Shown here: in pieces, positions 24,124-37,200 of the stretch
How the letters are laid out: each line of letters starts with the position of its first letter
Numbering within the stretch: the first letter of the stretch is position 1
Assembly: GCF_933775445.1 (NCBI RefSeq)
Contig: NC_065874.1
Span: forward strand, 29,396,501-29,460,500
Length of the DNA: 64,000 nt
Reading direction: 5' to 3'
DNA from: Argentina anserina
Taxonomy: Eukaryota; Streptophyta; Magnoliopsida; Rosales; Rosaceae
Translations under genes and position numbers: made by a program
Notes under the pieces: model-generated
Seen by the model: only the letters and a program-made list of their open reading frames with translations
What the model was told of the DNA's origin: nothing
Database searches by the model: none

Positions 24124-27100
24124 TTAAGTAGGGAGAACCTGAGGCTCTAGAGGTGAAGAACCGTTGTCCTCAGGCCCGACACTAACGGGAGCCTTGACAG
24201 TTTTCTCATCTTGATCTTCAAAACCATCCATAAATCTATCATAATTGCTCACTTCACTCGACTTATATGGTCTCTCTCCCAAAACCTTGAGAAGGTCATT
24301 TTGGTGAAGGACTTCCTTTTCCAGTAACAATTCTGCAATTTGAGCCACTTGGTCTTTGTGTTTCTCTAGGAGTTCAACAGTATGCGCATAAGCCTTGCCA
24401 ACCCATTCACGTACTTCACCGTCAATAAGCGCTGCAGTCTTGCTGCTGTAGGGCTTTGACATCTCAAACCCGTCATCTCTTTGAGGGAACGAAAGAAGAC
24501 CAACCTTGTCACTAAACCCATAAACTGCAACTTGGGCATACGTCATCTTTGTCACCTTTTCCAAATCGTTTTGGGCTCCCGTCGAAATTTTTCCCAACAG
24601 AACCTACAAATAAATTACATATTCAACATCACTGTTAGCTGGGGAATGAGTTGCAAAACTGTTATAAAACATTTCCCAGTACTGGCGTTTATTATTGAAG
24701 AAAAGAAACTGTTCCGTAGCTACCTGTTCAGCTGCTCTACCACCAAGGGTCATGCAGGTCATATCAAAAAGCTGCTCCTTGGTCATGAGCAGGTTTTCAC
24801 TTGGTACGTACTGGGCAAACCCAAGTGCTGCTGTACCTCGAGGAACAATTGTCACTTTCAGCAATGGTTCAGCATGCTCTAAGAACCACCCTGCAACGGC
24901 ATGCCCTGACTCATGGTAGGCAACAGTGCGGCGTTCAAGCTTGCTAATAACCTGCATGACACAATGATGTCAAGATGATTGATAGAGGACAAATCATAAT
25001 AAACTTGGAAGGCAGTAAACAGAGGACAACTTGGATTATTTAAAAGATGTCAAAAACAAGCAAAAACAAACATAAAATAATGAAACTTCAGGGAGCACAG
25101 TATCGCCTTAGGAATAGCCTATTTATACCAGTGAAGCTATGAATCAACTTTTCTTCTTACAAAGAGGAGGCGGACTCTAATGATCATTAAGCATGCAAAA
25201 AGACTCCACTAAAGATAAATGATTAAATACTCATATCCTTTTCTTCTAAAACATATATTTCTTCATGCAACACATCTGAACTCATTACTATAGCAACCTG
25301 CTACACCAAAAGTCCAATTTGAACCAAGATAAAAGGGGCAAACTAGTATTGCTACATCATGCGACCAAGTCCAAACTGTAACAAGTAGTCTTATACATGA
25401 ATTAATTTTTCATTAGATATGTAATGATCAGTTCCATAAGAAGTCTAGACACAAGGGACATTACACAAAGGTCCAAGTCCTAACAAGGACAGATATAGTA
25501 GGTTTTTTCTTTCTTTCTAAGTAGAATTCTCAATGAAAAAAAGTTAAATTACTTAGAAATGAAGAATAATTAAAAATAAACTAGAAACAGAAAAGCATTA
25601 CCTTGTTCTTCTTTTCCAAACCACCAATTATCCTATCTATAGCCGACTCAAAATGCTGCATCGTAATTATTGAACTGTCATTCCTGGCAGCTATTAAAGC
25701 ACCTTCATTGCAAACATTGGCAATGTCAGCTCCAGCAAATCCTGGAGTAAGAGCTGCAAGCCTTTGAGAGTAATATGATGGCTCTTGATCAAGTTTGAGT
25801 TTCTTCAAGTATATCTGAAATATCTGATTACGACCTTTGATATCTGGTTTATCAATGCTAATCTGACGGTCAAATCGACCAGGCCTTAGTAAGGCTTTGT
25901 CCAAAATATCAGGCCTATTGGTGCCAGCAAGCACAACTACTCCAGCAGTAGTCCCAAACCCATCCATTTCTACCAGCAATTGATTTAGAGTGCTTTCACG
26001 CTCATCATTGGACCCTGAGAAGCCCCCACGCCCCCTTGCTCGACCAATAGCATCAATCTCATCAATAAATATGATACTAGGAGCACATTGCCTTGCTTCT
26101 TGAAACAAGTTTCTGACTCTGGAAGGTCCAACACCAACAAACATCTCCATGAAATCTGATCCAGATATAGACAGGAACGGAACACCAGATTCCCCTGCAG
26201 TTGCTTTTGCCAGAAGGGTCTTTCCTGTACCTGGAGGACCCACCAATAGAGCACCTTTAGGAATTTTGGCTCCCAAATCTTCATACTTTTTAGGATTCTT
26301 CAGGAAATGCACAAACTCCATGATCTCTTGCTTTGCTTCATCACAACCAGCAACATCTTTAAAGTAGATCTAGACCAATAAACAATATAAGAATGGGAGA
26401 ACAAAAAGGATCACGGTAGAACTATAGGAAAAATAAAAACCAGCATTTGAAATATGCAATAGAAGACTAACCTTATTCTTTGCATTTTTATCTACTTTTG
26501 TAACATGGGCTTTTCCTATGTTGAATATTCCACGACCACTCCGGCCGCCAGAACCACCACCAATGCCTAATCCACCTTGCATTCTCCTCCCCATATACAA
26601 GAGGGTTCCCAGAAGGACTAATGTTGGTGCAAACCTCATCACTTCTTGATACCAAACCATTTCAGAAACATATGTAACAGGAACATAGTCATGAGAATCG
26701 ATCCCCATAGCTTCCTGGGCATCCTCCAACTTCTCCTCAAAGTTTTCAACACTTCCAATATTGAAAAAGTATTTATACTCGCCCCCCTTTTCACGAGCAG
26801 AGGTACCATTAATAGTTCCTTCAACAACTTCATCACTCGTGTGACTACGTGGTGAGCTACGTACATATACTTTCGCCACTGATTTATTAGAAACAACTAT
26901 ATGATCAACCAAACCTGGTTCCAGAAGTTTGTTCTTAAACTCTTGGAAACTTATCTGCAAACAAATGACTCCAGAATATGAGTACGAAATAGCCAGCATA
27001 TACTGGTCATCAACTACATTAATAATATCTCTAAAGGTAAACTATACAGGACCTTGTCCATGACCCGACCAGTAAACAACTCAAATCAATGATTTTTAAT

Positions 27101-28935
27101 ATTTCTCCAGATATTAGGGAAAGAAAGATAATAGGTACGACGAGCTGAAGACCAGCTTTACATCATCTCCTAAAGGGCATGGAGGTTGTCCTGCTAAAAC
27201 TCTTATATAAACAATACAGGAAGAGCGCTGGAGAAAAGGAAAAATGCTGGACTCTAGAGCGTTTTCCTTGGTTTATATATGTACACTTTAACAAGTTGTC
27301 AAAAGAAGAAATACATATACAACATGCCACTACAGTCCCAAAAATCCATAAACCATATTAAAATAAATAATAAATGTGTGATGGAAAATTACCTGTTTCT
27401 GTTCACTGGAGCCAAAAGAAAAAGAAGAGAAAAATAGCCCAATCATTAATAAAGGGACTAAATTCTGGAACTGCTTTATAAAAGTTTCCTGGAAACTGCC
27501 CTGATCATCTGTGCCTGACTCGTCTGACATTTAAAGAAAAACCCAAGGTCATATACTTGACGATATTTTAGATACATAACATGTCATGAAACTAAAAAGC
27601 ATATTCTTGAACTTATAATGAGGATTGAGACTATTAAGCTAGGGGAGAGAAATCAAGATGGAGAGAGAAGAATGAGAACAAGGATATACTACACAAGCAG
27701 AAAATCTTATCGATATGTAAAGACCTCGAAAAGAAAGAATAATGCCCACTAATTCTACCGTGAATGTTTAGGATTACCTCCTAGAATCCTATTTGTAAAG
27801 TTAAGATACACAGGATTGCAGTCAATCATATCATTATTACAGGAACACACAACCTATTATATCCAATTTACAATGAAACTGCTTTATTTCCTACAGAAAC
27901 AGTCAGACAGACATATAGCCTGGAAATGGGAGGGTATTATCAGACTCTTGACATGCGTGTAGGGCTAAGCATCCTGCGGCTGGAACTCTAGAAGCAACAG
28001 CAAAATTGCCACAAATAACTTCTTCAAACCAGCAACTAAGTGAAAAAAAAACTCAGGCACTGTTTAGAACTCCTACATAATGCTTGCTTGTAAACAAGAA
28101 ATGAACTGAAGCCAAAGCAGCAAATGACTTCTTTTACACAAGACAATATGGGTATTTCGACACCAATTATAAAAATTTGAATTAATAAAAGCCTAAATCA
28201 CTATTCCAGCACCGGTCGATGTTTCACTGAGATAAATATCCACCATCAAACAAAAACTACAAACTAGTAATGGCACTTTCTAAAGTAGAGTAGATATGAT
28301 CCAACGGTCACATGAGCAAAGATAACACCATTCCAGCTATAAAAAAACAGAGATAAAAAACTTACTTTTGGACTCAGATTTCTGATCATTCCCTTTCGGA
28401 ATTTCTTTCTTTTCCTTGGGATAAAAGTTCTCAAAATCTGAAACACCAATACAACATACACATCATTTATTTTCCCACCAATATCTTTCATAGCTAATAG
28501 CATTCATTAAGCATAAATAACCAAATCAAAACAAAAGCAAAGCAATTAGTTAAAAATGTAAACTTGCTTACTCTTTTTCTTTGGGGTTTCACTAGAAAAC
28601 AGCCTCAGAAATTTAGGGTTGCCTAGAATATAACTCATATCAGAAACATGGGTCTTATGCGCTCCTATTGCCGAAGCAATATAGAACCTCATAAACCCTG
28701 AATCCCCATCAGCCCGACCCAGATACGAACCCGAACCCGCAACTCCCAACAACCCTTCATTACCGTTCAGAGCCGCCGATCGCCCATTCCGACCAATCAA
28801 ATTCTATAACAACCAAAACCAATTAAACAACAAAACACACAACTTGGTATCAAAATCAAAGCAGTAATATTGAAGAAGCTTTACTTTGGAGCGAGAGGAT
28901 CGAGATAAGGAGCGACTAATCCTTGAAAAAATCAT
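24124..28935 (-). CDS. Mitochondrial m-AAA metalloprotease, FtsH3/FtsH10-type
   Basis: Eight coding exons on the minus strand: 28935-28885, 28803-28572, 28437-28366, 27523-27393, 26954-26472, 26369-25602, 24951-24724 and 24603-24124, giving 814 residues, the usual FtsH3/10 length. The Ser/Arg-rich start ([17 protein letters not shown]) fits a mitochondrial presequence. Membrane segments are at about 139-160 ([15 protein letters not shown]) and about 270-290 ([16 protein letters not shown]), with the FtsH extracellular domain between. Walker A GPPGTGKT is at 367-374, Walker [11 protein letters not shown] at 422-431, the second region of homology TNRP...RPGRFDR at 473-491, and the zinc site HESGH at 592-596. 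It should form a hexamer in the inner membrane facing the matrix, degrading unassembled membrane proteins and processing precursors. The C-terminal tail is acidic and Pro/Ser-rich. FtsH3 and FtsH10 cannot be told apart here. Confidence 0.95.
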
Positions 28936-29461
28936 CACTTTGAGGCTGAAAAGGAATCAGTGAGATTCGAAATATGCTAAAGCTTGAGTCTTTGAGGGCT
29001 CAATCGATTATCCCATTTGGGAATTTGGATTCTTTTTGGTTTTTTTTTTGGAAGAGACAAATTGAAACAACAATGATATATTTAAGGAAGAAGAGAGGAG
29101 ACTGTAGAATGAGCGAGAGATAAATACGACGGTGTTTTTTTTTGGGTTCAGAGATATTTGATTGCGGTGAGCAAAGACGTCATAGTTTCTCTTTTTCTTT
29201 TCTAACTAAAATGGGGTCTTTTCTTTGGCTTGGGAAAGAAGACAGGATCACGCCCACAGCTTCGAGTTTTTTGAGTTGATTTGTTTGTGTAAAATTTCTT
29301 GACCATAAGAAACATGTTTTGGTCTGGTTAAAAAACAAAGAAACAGGTTTTGATCAATTTGGTGTGGTCAATCCACAAATCTCTCTTACAATTTGGAAAT
29401 TATAGGGAAAAGATGAGGAGTAGACAAGTTAGTGTGGTTTACAAAGGTAAGTGAACCAAGT

Positions 29462-30234
29462 TGTAGAACGATAATCTAAAAACAAAGAAGAAAAGCAAAC
29501 ACGTGTACAAATAAAAATGTGATTTATTGAATATCAAGCGCGGGGTTACAATCTTTGGGAACTCCTCTGATTCTATCTCCGTATATGACTTGACTCAAGG
29601 GTGACGTGCACTTGATCTTGAGATTTTGAGTTTGATTTGGATTTGGTTTTGACGAAGAACGAGCGATTTGGCCGCTTGATGATTCTTCGTGGACTTGATG
29701 TTGGATTTGGATTTGATGATTCTTTGTGGACTTCGGAATTTGTCGAGAGTGATCTTGCTCAAGTGATTTTTTTTCCTTCTTCTCCACCTAGAAATCTCAA
29801 TCTCTTCATGTTGAAGGGGTGTATTTATAGTGTCAAGGTTTATATTTTGTAGAATATTTTAATGACACTAAAATAATAAATTCTTTAATTGTATAATTAA
29901 ATCAATATGTATTTTCCGATTAATTTAAAATTAGTTATTCTCATAACTAAATTAAACAGAAAATAATTGATTTAATTATGACCGTTAAGAAATTTATTAA
30001 TTTAATCAAATGTCCGATTACCATTTCGAATCGTCAATGACATTCAATTTTCTGCTGCAATTCGGAATTACGTAGCTTCGATTACGATCATCTGCTTATG
30101 TGCTGACACGAGTTTTATTCGGATCTGCACCAACTTTGTTGACTTTTGAGCCACGTGTGCAATTTTGTCGGGCTCTTGGTCGATTTAATTATTTAACGAA
30201 GATAATTTACTTCATTAAATTTCATGTGTCTACA
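29462..30234 (-). mobile_element. Probable solo LTR, 773 bp
   Basis: The sequence starts TGTAGA and ends TCTACA, as an LTR should. Flanking 5-mers are caagt and caaat, a target duplication with one change. On the minus strand it reads like an LTR, with a CTATAAATA box near 29820-29830 and a TTCAATAAAT poly(A) signal near 29523-29533. No internal retrotransposon region adjoins either end, hence solo. It sits between the FtsH promoter and the methyltransferase-like gene. The frame at 29524-29787 (-) falls inside it and is not a gene. Confidence 0.65.
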
Positions 30235-30602
30235 CAAATACAAGGGCTTAACTACTTGTACGTGTAATAACCAACACCATAACTAGGGCGAACATTGTAC
30301 AAACTACAAAGGTCTCCATTATATGGTGGAGGAGAACTCCACATTCCACAAGTTAGGGCACCTTACTAATGATAGGTTAGGTAGTAATTAGCAAACAATT
30401 CTATGAACTCAACCCTCATCAAGTTTGGGCTTCTCTCAAAAGCAGTTTAGGCCCAATCAACCCACAAGTTGAGCATTACAATGGGCATGGTCAGCCGAAA
30501 CACACAGTGTGTCTCATCCAGTCTTGTCAAGGATGCTGCTTCCAGTTTATCTCAGCTCTCATTAGAATGGAGAAGTCGCTGGTTTCTTGTCAAATTGGAA
30601 CC

Positions 30603-31790
30603 ATGGAAGCCAGGTCAGTGTTTCTTCACTCCAAAACACTCCCACTCTGTTATACAGATAGACCCAACATCTCTCTCAGACACCTTCAACTCAATTCCAT
30701 CAACCCCAAATCTTCTCACTCCCACCACACCCTTAAACCCCTCAAAACCCAATCAAGATCAAAATTTTCACAAAACCCACTATCCTTTGCATCACCAAGA
30801 TCAAGAACCTACTTGTTAACTCATCTGAAATGCTCATACTCAAGCACCACAAGCCCAGAATCTCATAACCCATTGCTAAAACCCTTCAAGAACCTATCTT
30901 TTGATTCATTGAAAGCTACCCTTTTCAAATTAACCCCCTTTGATGTCATAAAGTGGTCTGGGATCTTATCAATTGCAATTGCAGCCACGAAATGGACCAC
31001 CAATTTGGTGTTGAGCCCATTTCTCTGGATGTACTTCAGCTGGACTTGGATGTTCTGGCCATGGTTTCTAGCTGTTTCGATAAGCCTTTTCGGGCTGTAC
31101 TGTTTTCGTAAGCATTTACTTGGTGAAGCAAGCATTTTTGAGCAGCTTTCTGTTGTTACATCAGTGTTCACTTGGCTCACACTTGTTCCACCTGCCCATT
31201 TCAATGGCTTCCTTGAAGGTTGGCCCTATGTGTTCTTCCTTGTGTACCATTATTTCTTTTTCTTCAATGTTAGTGTGAGTAAGCGTTTGTATGGAGATTA
31301 CTATACTCGCCCACATGACCCTAAGTGGGATGTGAGCCCTCCGAGGTGGTATCGCCTTTTGTTCAGTGTTGGAGTCATGGCTGGGCACTGGCTAGCTGCA
31401 TTTGAAGGGCCAGAGCTGCACCGTATTCCTGGCGGTTGGAGCAATGTGGGGATTTGGGGATTGATAGTTGTCACTCTGCTAATGCAGTATAACTCGACAT
31501 TGTATCTTGCAAAGTATTCTGAAAAAATTGTGGTGCCAACTGCTGTAGTGCAGTTTGGGCCATACCGGTGGGTGCGCCATCCTATATATGCATCTACAAT
31601 GCTTCTGTTTGCCACTTATTGTGTTGCGCTTCGAGCACCATTGAGCCTGCTATTTGTCGTAGCAGTTTGTGTGTTATACTACGATCAGAAGGCGAAATTG
31701 GAGGAGGCTTTGATGATTGAGACTTTTGGGGAGAGATATATGGAGTATGCCAGTAAGGTTAGGTACAAGTTCATTCCTTTTATCTATTAG
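30603..31790 (+). CDS. Isoprenylcysteine/phospholipid methyltransferase-like multi-pass membrane protein
   Basis: Intronless frame. From ATG 30603 it is 395 residues; in-frame ATGs at 30567 and 30507 would extend it. The first ~90 residues are Ser/Asn/Lys-rich with few acids and could be a plastid transit peptide. Several hydrophobic segments follow (e.g. WSGILSIAIAATKW, FWPWFLAVSISLFGLYCF, WGLIVVTLLM, MLLFATYCVAL, LLFVVAVCVLYY). The C-terminal part carries GPYRWVRHPIYAS and then EEALMIETFGERYMEY, the R-H-P-x-Y plus Glu pattern of the ICMT/PEMT-like integral-membrane methyltransferases. Family members transfer methyl from S-adenosylmethionine to a lipid or prenyl-cysteine carboxyl group. The substrate here is unknown. 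A solo LTR ends about 370 bases upstream of the start. Confidence 0.85.
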   Translation: MEARSVFLHSKTLPLCYTDRPNISLRHLQLNSINPKSSHSHHTLKPLKTQSRSKFSQNPLSFASPRSRTYLLTHLKCSYSSTTSPESHNPLLKPFKNLSFDSLKATLFKLTPFDVIKWSGILSIAIAATKWTTNLVLSPFLWMYFSWTWMFWPWFLAVSISLFGLYCFRKHLLGEASIFEQLSVVTSVFTWLTLVPPAHFNGFLEGWPYVFFLVYHYFFFFNVSVSKRLYGDYYTRPHDPKWDVSPPRWYRLLFSVGVMAGHWLAAFEGPELHRIPGGWSNVGIWGLIVVTLLMQYNSTLYLAKYSEKIVVPTAVVQFGPYRWVRHPIYASTMLLFATYCVALRAPLSLLFVVAVCVLYYDQKAKLEEALMIETFGERYMEYASKVRYKFIPFIY

Positions 31791-33478
31791 TTAGTCCTAA
31801 TGTATGCTGTTATCGATTATGTATTCTCAATGATATAATGAGTTATTTAAGCACTGAGTTTCGGATGAACATGAGATGTGCTAAATTACTTAGAGAAGAG
31901 GAGCATCTACGATTAAATTGTCTTTTATGCTAACCATATGAAGTTTTATCCTTGTTCTGTATTATCTTGCCATACTTGTTCAGTGTCTGTTGTATTCGAT
32001 TATGACTTGGCCATCCACATAGGAAAGTTGAACATTGAGTATGAATTAACATATATGGATGGCTTAGATACAAATCATTGAAGAGAATCTTGAACATGCT
32101 GTTGAAGTAGAAGACTGGTGATCGGGTTAATTAATCCCATCTTGGTATTAGGTTGCAGTTACACACTTTAATCTGTTAATTTATTCTCTCTGTTTTTCTT
32201 TTAATAATCTGGTAATTCATTCTAAGAGGGAAGACTGTTGATTGATTTTTACAACCAAAGTCGGTTGAGGTAGGAACATTTTATTTTATTTTTTGGCAAA
32301 AATTATTAAGATAGCTTGAAGTAAATCCAGTGTGGAAATTTGAGAGCTCTAGCTGGTTACAAAAGAACTGCCATACGAGATTACCGTGAAGGCTATTTTT
32401 GTTTAATCGATAATGGCAAGGGCATGAGGGAAGGCTAAGCATGAGTTTCATCAAGTTTCTCCTTTCCAATTCAATATATAACCTTTGGGGAAGAAAACAT
32501 TGAGATTGTGACCTAACTTGTCTGCAATGAAAGTTGGTCCGTTCCATTTCATGCTTTTGCTAATACTGTAGGTATGACTCAATTGTTCAAGTCAATTCTT
32601 TCTTTCTTTGTCAATTTTTCAGTTATATGTCCATCAATGATCTTTATTGCAATGCTCAGGCATGCACGCACGCACATCTGTTGTTGGTAAATGACATTGT
32701 CTCTGCAGTCAGTGGATTTTGAAGTAGTTTATTATCTCTGAAGTATAAGACTTTGTTACTTGTGGGGGTTTGTTATGTTACTGCTTTGTTAGGTGGTTCA
32801 TCTTGTCTCTTGAACCAAGTGTCATTCCCATTCTACTGTTGGATCTTGAAACATCCTTACCTTTTTAACTGCTCCCTCCTTCCAGATAGAGAATCTACTG
32901 ATTAATATAACTCTGATTGGCAGAAAACTAGCCCTTATTTTGGAATGAATCAAAGCATTTATTAAGTAATGTCTGGTTCTGATGGAGTTGATTTAAGAAA
33001 TCATGTTACCTTTTCACATTTGTAACTAACCAAGTTATGAATCTCCATTTGAGGCAAGATTTAGAACTTTTTGCCAAAATTTAGTAGTAATGCTGCTATG
33101 TCACAACTCTGTATCTAGGAAAGGAATGGATATATCAAATGTAGAAAACTATCTCACGAACATGATGGAAAGATCATATTTTTAAAATATATAAACTTCT
33201 TTTTGTTATATGGAAGAAAATATTTTAGTTATCAACTTATCCCTGACAACCATGTATGTGCTCAACTGTGGAAAGTTTTTTTTTTTAAACTAAAGAGGTC
33301 AAAAGCACAGGATAGTTGACATACAGCATTACAACACTTATTAGGAAAAAGAAAAATCCTGTGGGGATCAAGCAACTCAAATGGTTTGTTTCTATGGATT
33401 TCTAATCTTCATAACACTTTGGTCTTTTATGGCTATCAGCCTTTCTTTCCGCACATGATCTCCTGTTTTTTGTTCACA
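31791..33478. other. Spacer with no recognised gene
   Basis: Begins with the 3' untranslated region of the methyltransferase-like gene. The minus-strand frame 32281-32547 (88 codons) has no recognisable domain. I see nothing else. Confidence 0.45.
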
Positions 33479-33487
33479 TAATTTATA

Positions 33488-34194
33488 GGCAAAAATGTCA
33501 ATTTGCACCCCAAACTTGGTCATAATTGTCAGTTTACACTATGAATTTGCATTTGAGTCAATTTACCTCTTAAACTTGGTAAAAATTGTCGATTTGCACT
33601 CCATCCGTTAAATTTAATGTTTTTCATCCAATTTTAAGTCACATGTCATGCATTTAAGGGGAAATATAACATTATATATTTATTCATATTTAATAATGAA
33701 ATAAATTAATAAAATTATTTAAGAGGAACACTTGTTACTATATTTTTTATTTTACGTGATATGGTATGTTAAAAGATATTAGAAAAATATAAATAAATAC
33801 TTAGAAAATTAAAAATAAATGTGTACATATAAAAATATATATATATATACACAACACACTATATTTGAATGGGTGGGTATATTGAATAAATAATTCGAAG
33901 TAGGGTTAAGTATGTAGAAAAAAGATGTAAATAAATAATTTGATTAAAAAAATAATCCTATTTTTAAAGAATATTTTTATTTGTTTTTTTTAAACATATA
34001 AATAGAAAATGACAACAGTACCCCTCGTGTGCATGGCATGTGCTGCAAAATTGGATAGAAACAATTAAATTTAACAGATGAGGTGCAAATCGGTAATTTT
34101 TACCAAGTTCAGGAAGTAAATTGACTCAAATGCAAGTTTAAGATGCAAATTGACAATTTCAGCTAAGTTTGGGGTGTATTTTGACAATTTTGCC
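33488..34194. mobile_element. Mutator-like nonautonomous element with long inverted ends, 707 bp
   Basis: Terminal inverted repeats of about 130 bases start GGCAAAAATGTCAATTTG at the left and end CAATTTTGCC at the right. Both sides carry the identical 9-mer taatttata (33479-33487 and 34195-34203). A 9-bp target duplication and long TIRs are typical of Mutator-like elements. The AT-rich centre has no transposase frame. The arms contain repeated phrases such as aacttggtaaaaatt and tgagtcaattta. Confidence 0.92.
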
Positions 34195-34203
34195 TAATTT
34201 ATA

Positions 34204-37200
34204 TCTGTAGGTTGGGCAGCATGAATTTCTTTTTTTCTTTGAAAGAAGGGCAACATGAATATGTTACTTGTGTGAAGCTAAGGGTGGTTGGGAAACATAT
34301 CCAACATTAACCCAAGCTTTTGGTGTGGTGAATAATTTGTTTCCTGGTTTACAACTTATGTTACACATAAGGACTCTCATTTTCTTTGAAGCAGAACTAT
34401 GCTAACTGGGCATGCAGCATGATTATATTTTTTGAGACTTGAGAGGATGGAACTTTGATTTGATAATATAAGGACTGGAGCATAGCTTCATCTTGTATGT
34501 CAAGTTTCCTTTTCTCTTTCTTTTTTTGTTTTTTCTTCATGTAGGTTCTGTGCAACTGCTTCTGTTTAGCTCATGTTAATTGTGAGATTTTTTGGGCCAG
34601 TTCCTATTGATTTGCTTCCTATTATTTTGTGATTCCAGAATTTGTTCTTTTTCTCTCCCTTTTTTATATATATATTTGTAATCGTTTTATAATTATGTTA
34701 CATTAGCATTCACCGTCTTCTATAAGTGATCCCCTTGTTGACATTGTAACTCATTTACTCGAACAGTACCAAAGGACGGTAAGCGTACTCAACTCAAATT
34801 ATAATAAAATAGTAAAATATACTTGCTGAGACGTCACTAGTGTAAACTCTTATATAGTTACTTATCTGGACTCCTAAAGAACAATGGAAACTAGTGTTGG
34901 TCCTTCCAGGGAACCTGAGTTTCTCAAGATGCAACTCGAGGCTGTCTCTCCCTAGTAGAGCGTCCACCCTAGCTTGCCAGTTATTCTGCAAACCAACAAT
35001 AAGTTCCCTAATTATTGCTTCTGTCTTCTGTTGATTTGCAAAGTAGAGTTTCTACCAGAAGCACATGGCCCTTGGAAACACAAGTTATCCTGTCTTCTAC
35101 TATCATGCTTAGTTCCATAATCTCTCATGTTTGCAGGCAACAGACGATATAGGTCATCTCTGCACATATTAACACACGAGGGAACTCTTACAAAACGTTC
35201 AATTTCGATGACAATGTTTGCATATTGCAGGTCTAAGGCAGCAGAGTTTACTCGGTGGGGTGGAGCATTTAACGCCTTGTATTCGCTAAAAATTGACGGA
35301 CAGAATGTTTGGCTTCTGCATCTGCCCTAAGGAATTCCATAAACAAACTCAATGCAACTGAAAATTGTGAAGACAGATCTTGCCAAAATAATAGCAAAAT
35401 AATCATGCTCCACAGGGACCTGCTTTCAAATTCTCCAGCTTGAGCCGCCTCAGTTCTACCTTGTTCTGAAACTCAACCGAGATTGGACCATCTAAGTTCA
35501 AGAAGAACGAGGTGCCATCTCCTCGTACAAATCTGCATTTACTGAGATTAAACTCTCCACCTTGTTGGCTTGCTCTTCCATGTCCTCCCATAATGGATGG
35601 ACGACACCATTGTTGAATTAATCACTCAGAGTCACAGACTCACATCATAATCAAAATTCTTCAAACTACGATCAGAACAATAATCCTTCCCAAGCCTGGC
35701 CACATATTTTGTTATAAGGATCATATCCTCAAACAATTCACTGGTTATTAAACCTTGGATGAAATTTCATTTGGTGGCAATCCCCACCGAACCTGAGATA
35801 TGGCTCAGAAGAATACGATATTGTTTAGGACTCAGATTCCCAAAGATGGATCAGCTTAGACATCACACTTGCAACATCAATTGCAAGAACTCAACCAGTG
35901 CTTCCTCCTTCCTCGTTTTAGTCCTGAACAAATTTTTATACCACTTACACCAAGCCAAATCAATCAAGCTGATCAATTTCTTTATATCCAGCGGCTACAA
36001 GGATTGAAAGCTGAAACAATTGAGGCTCTTAATATTGTTAATGTATGTTGATAAACGTTATTTGTGTTCAGGATATGAACAATCATGCATGAATGATCAT
36101 GGTGCAGATTTAAGATTTTTCATTTAACGTCGAATACAGTATTTTAGCATTTCATCTCACATTCTCAAATGGAAATCAACATTGTGTAGGATGCGATCAC
36201 TCGTCATTTACAATAGTGACTGGATTCCAAGGAATCCAATTTTTTGATTTCACAACTGAAATCAATCAACATTGTGACATATGATTTCCCATCTCCTAAG
36301 AAACTTTAATGAATATTAATACACGTTATATCACTGTTCTGGTTATCAAAAAATGAAGTAATGAAGAGTCTCCCACCGTTGGCATTGTCACTACCACCAC
36401 GACTCCATCACCAACATCATTTCTCGTCACTGCCCCAGTCACTGCCTACATCACTGCCTGCATCGCTCTTATCAAGTGTGTAGCATCATATAAACAAGAA
36501 AATACAGTAGTAATAGTCACACAAGTAGGTACCGTTATAACAAAAAAAAAAGCAATAGATTCATACTATTTGTTATGTATCATAATGTGAACGCGGCTCA
36601 TGGAAGAATCTTCCAATTAGAATTTAGAACTGCCATCCAAAACTGTCAAACAGTTCATCCAAAACTGTCAAACAGTTCATCCAAAACTGTCAAACAGTTT
36701 TGATGTTTTAGCTAATATACGATTTTCGATTAGTATCACCATAGCAAAACCTTCAGTCCTTCACCAGAAGACAAACCCGTTTAGGTTGAACATCCCTGCC
36801 TATCATTTTCTTGCTCTCAACCTCTAGTTCCCTAACATATTATACAACCATTTTCAGCTTTTCCTGATCTCATTCTCAGATTTCCAAAAATATATAACTG
36901 GACATGTTTAGTAAACCACGTAGGCAACAATGTTGTGCTGAGACATTCCCCTACGTGGAATTCTAGAGTGCACACCTACAACATATCTATCCATGATGTT
37001 CATGCACATAGACACCTTGTGACCACATCATTTGTCACTTGTGTTCATTAAGATTTTGCAGAAGGGGACAGAACTCCCGGTTGGCCAAGGTTAATTGTCT
37101 CTCAACTCTTTTATTTCAACACCCAAGTTAAAGAAAAATCTCAGAAAACTGAAAGTTACTTCATTTACGATAAAAGCCACACAGATTTGATCTTCAAAAC

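Noticed and set aside
35403..35591. Minus-strand frame with protein-like composition, possibly joined to 34794-34991
   Set aside because: The only evident donor (GGTCCC) and acceptor before AATAACTGG give a frame with an immediate stop, so no coherent gene could be built.
35843..36053. Plus-strand frames containing SQINQADQFLYIQRLQGLKA
   Set aside because: Two overlapping frames and no clear splice sites or domain; at most a gene remnant.
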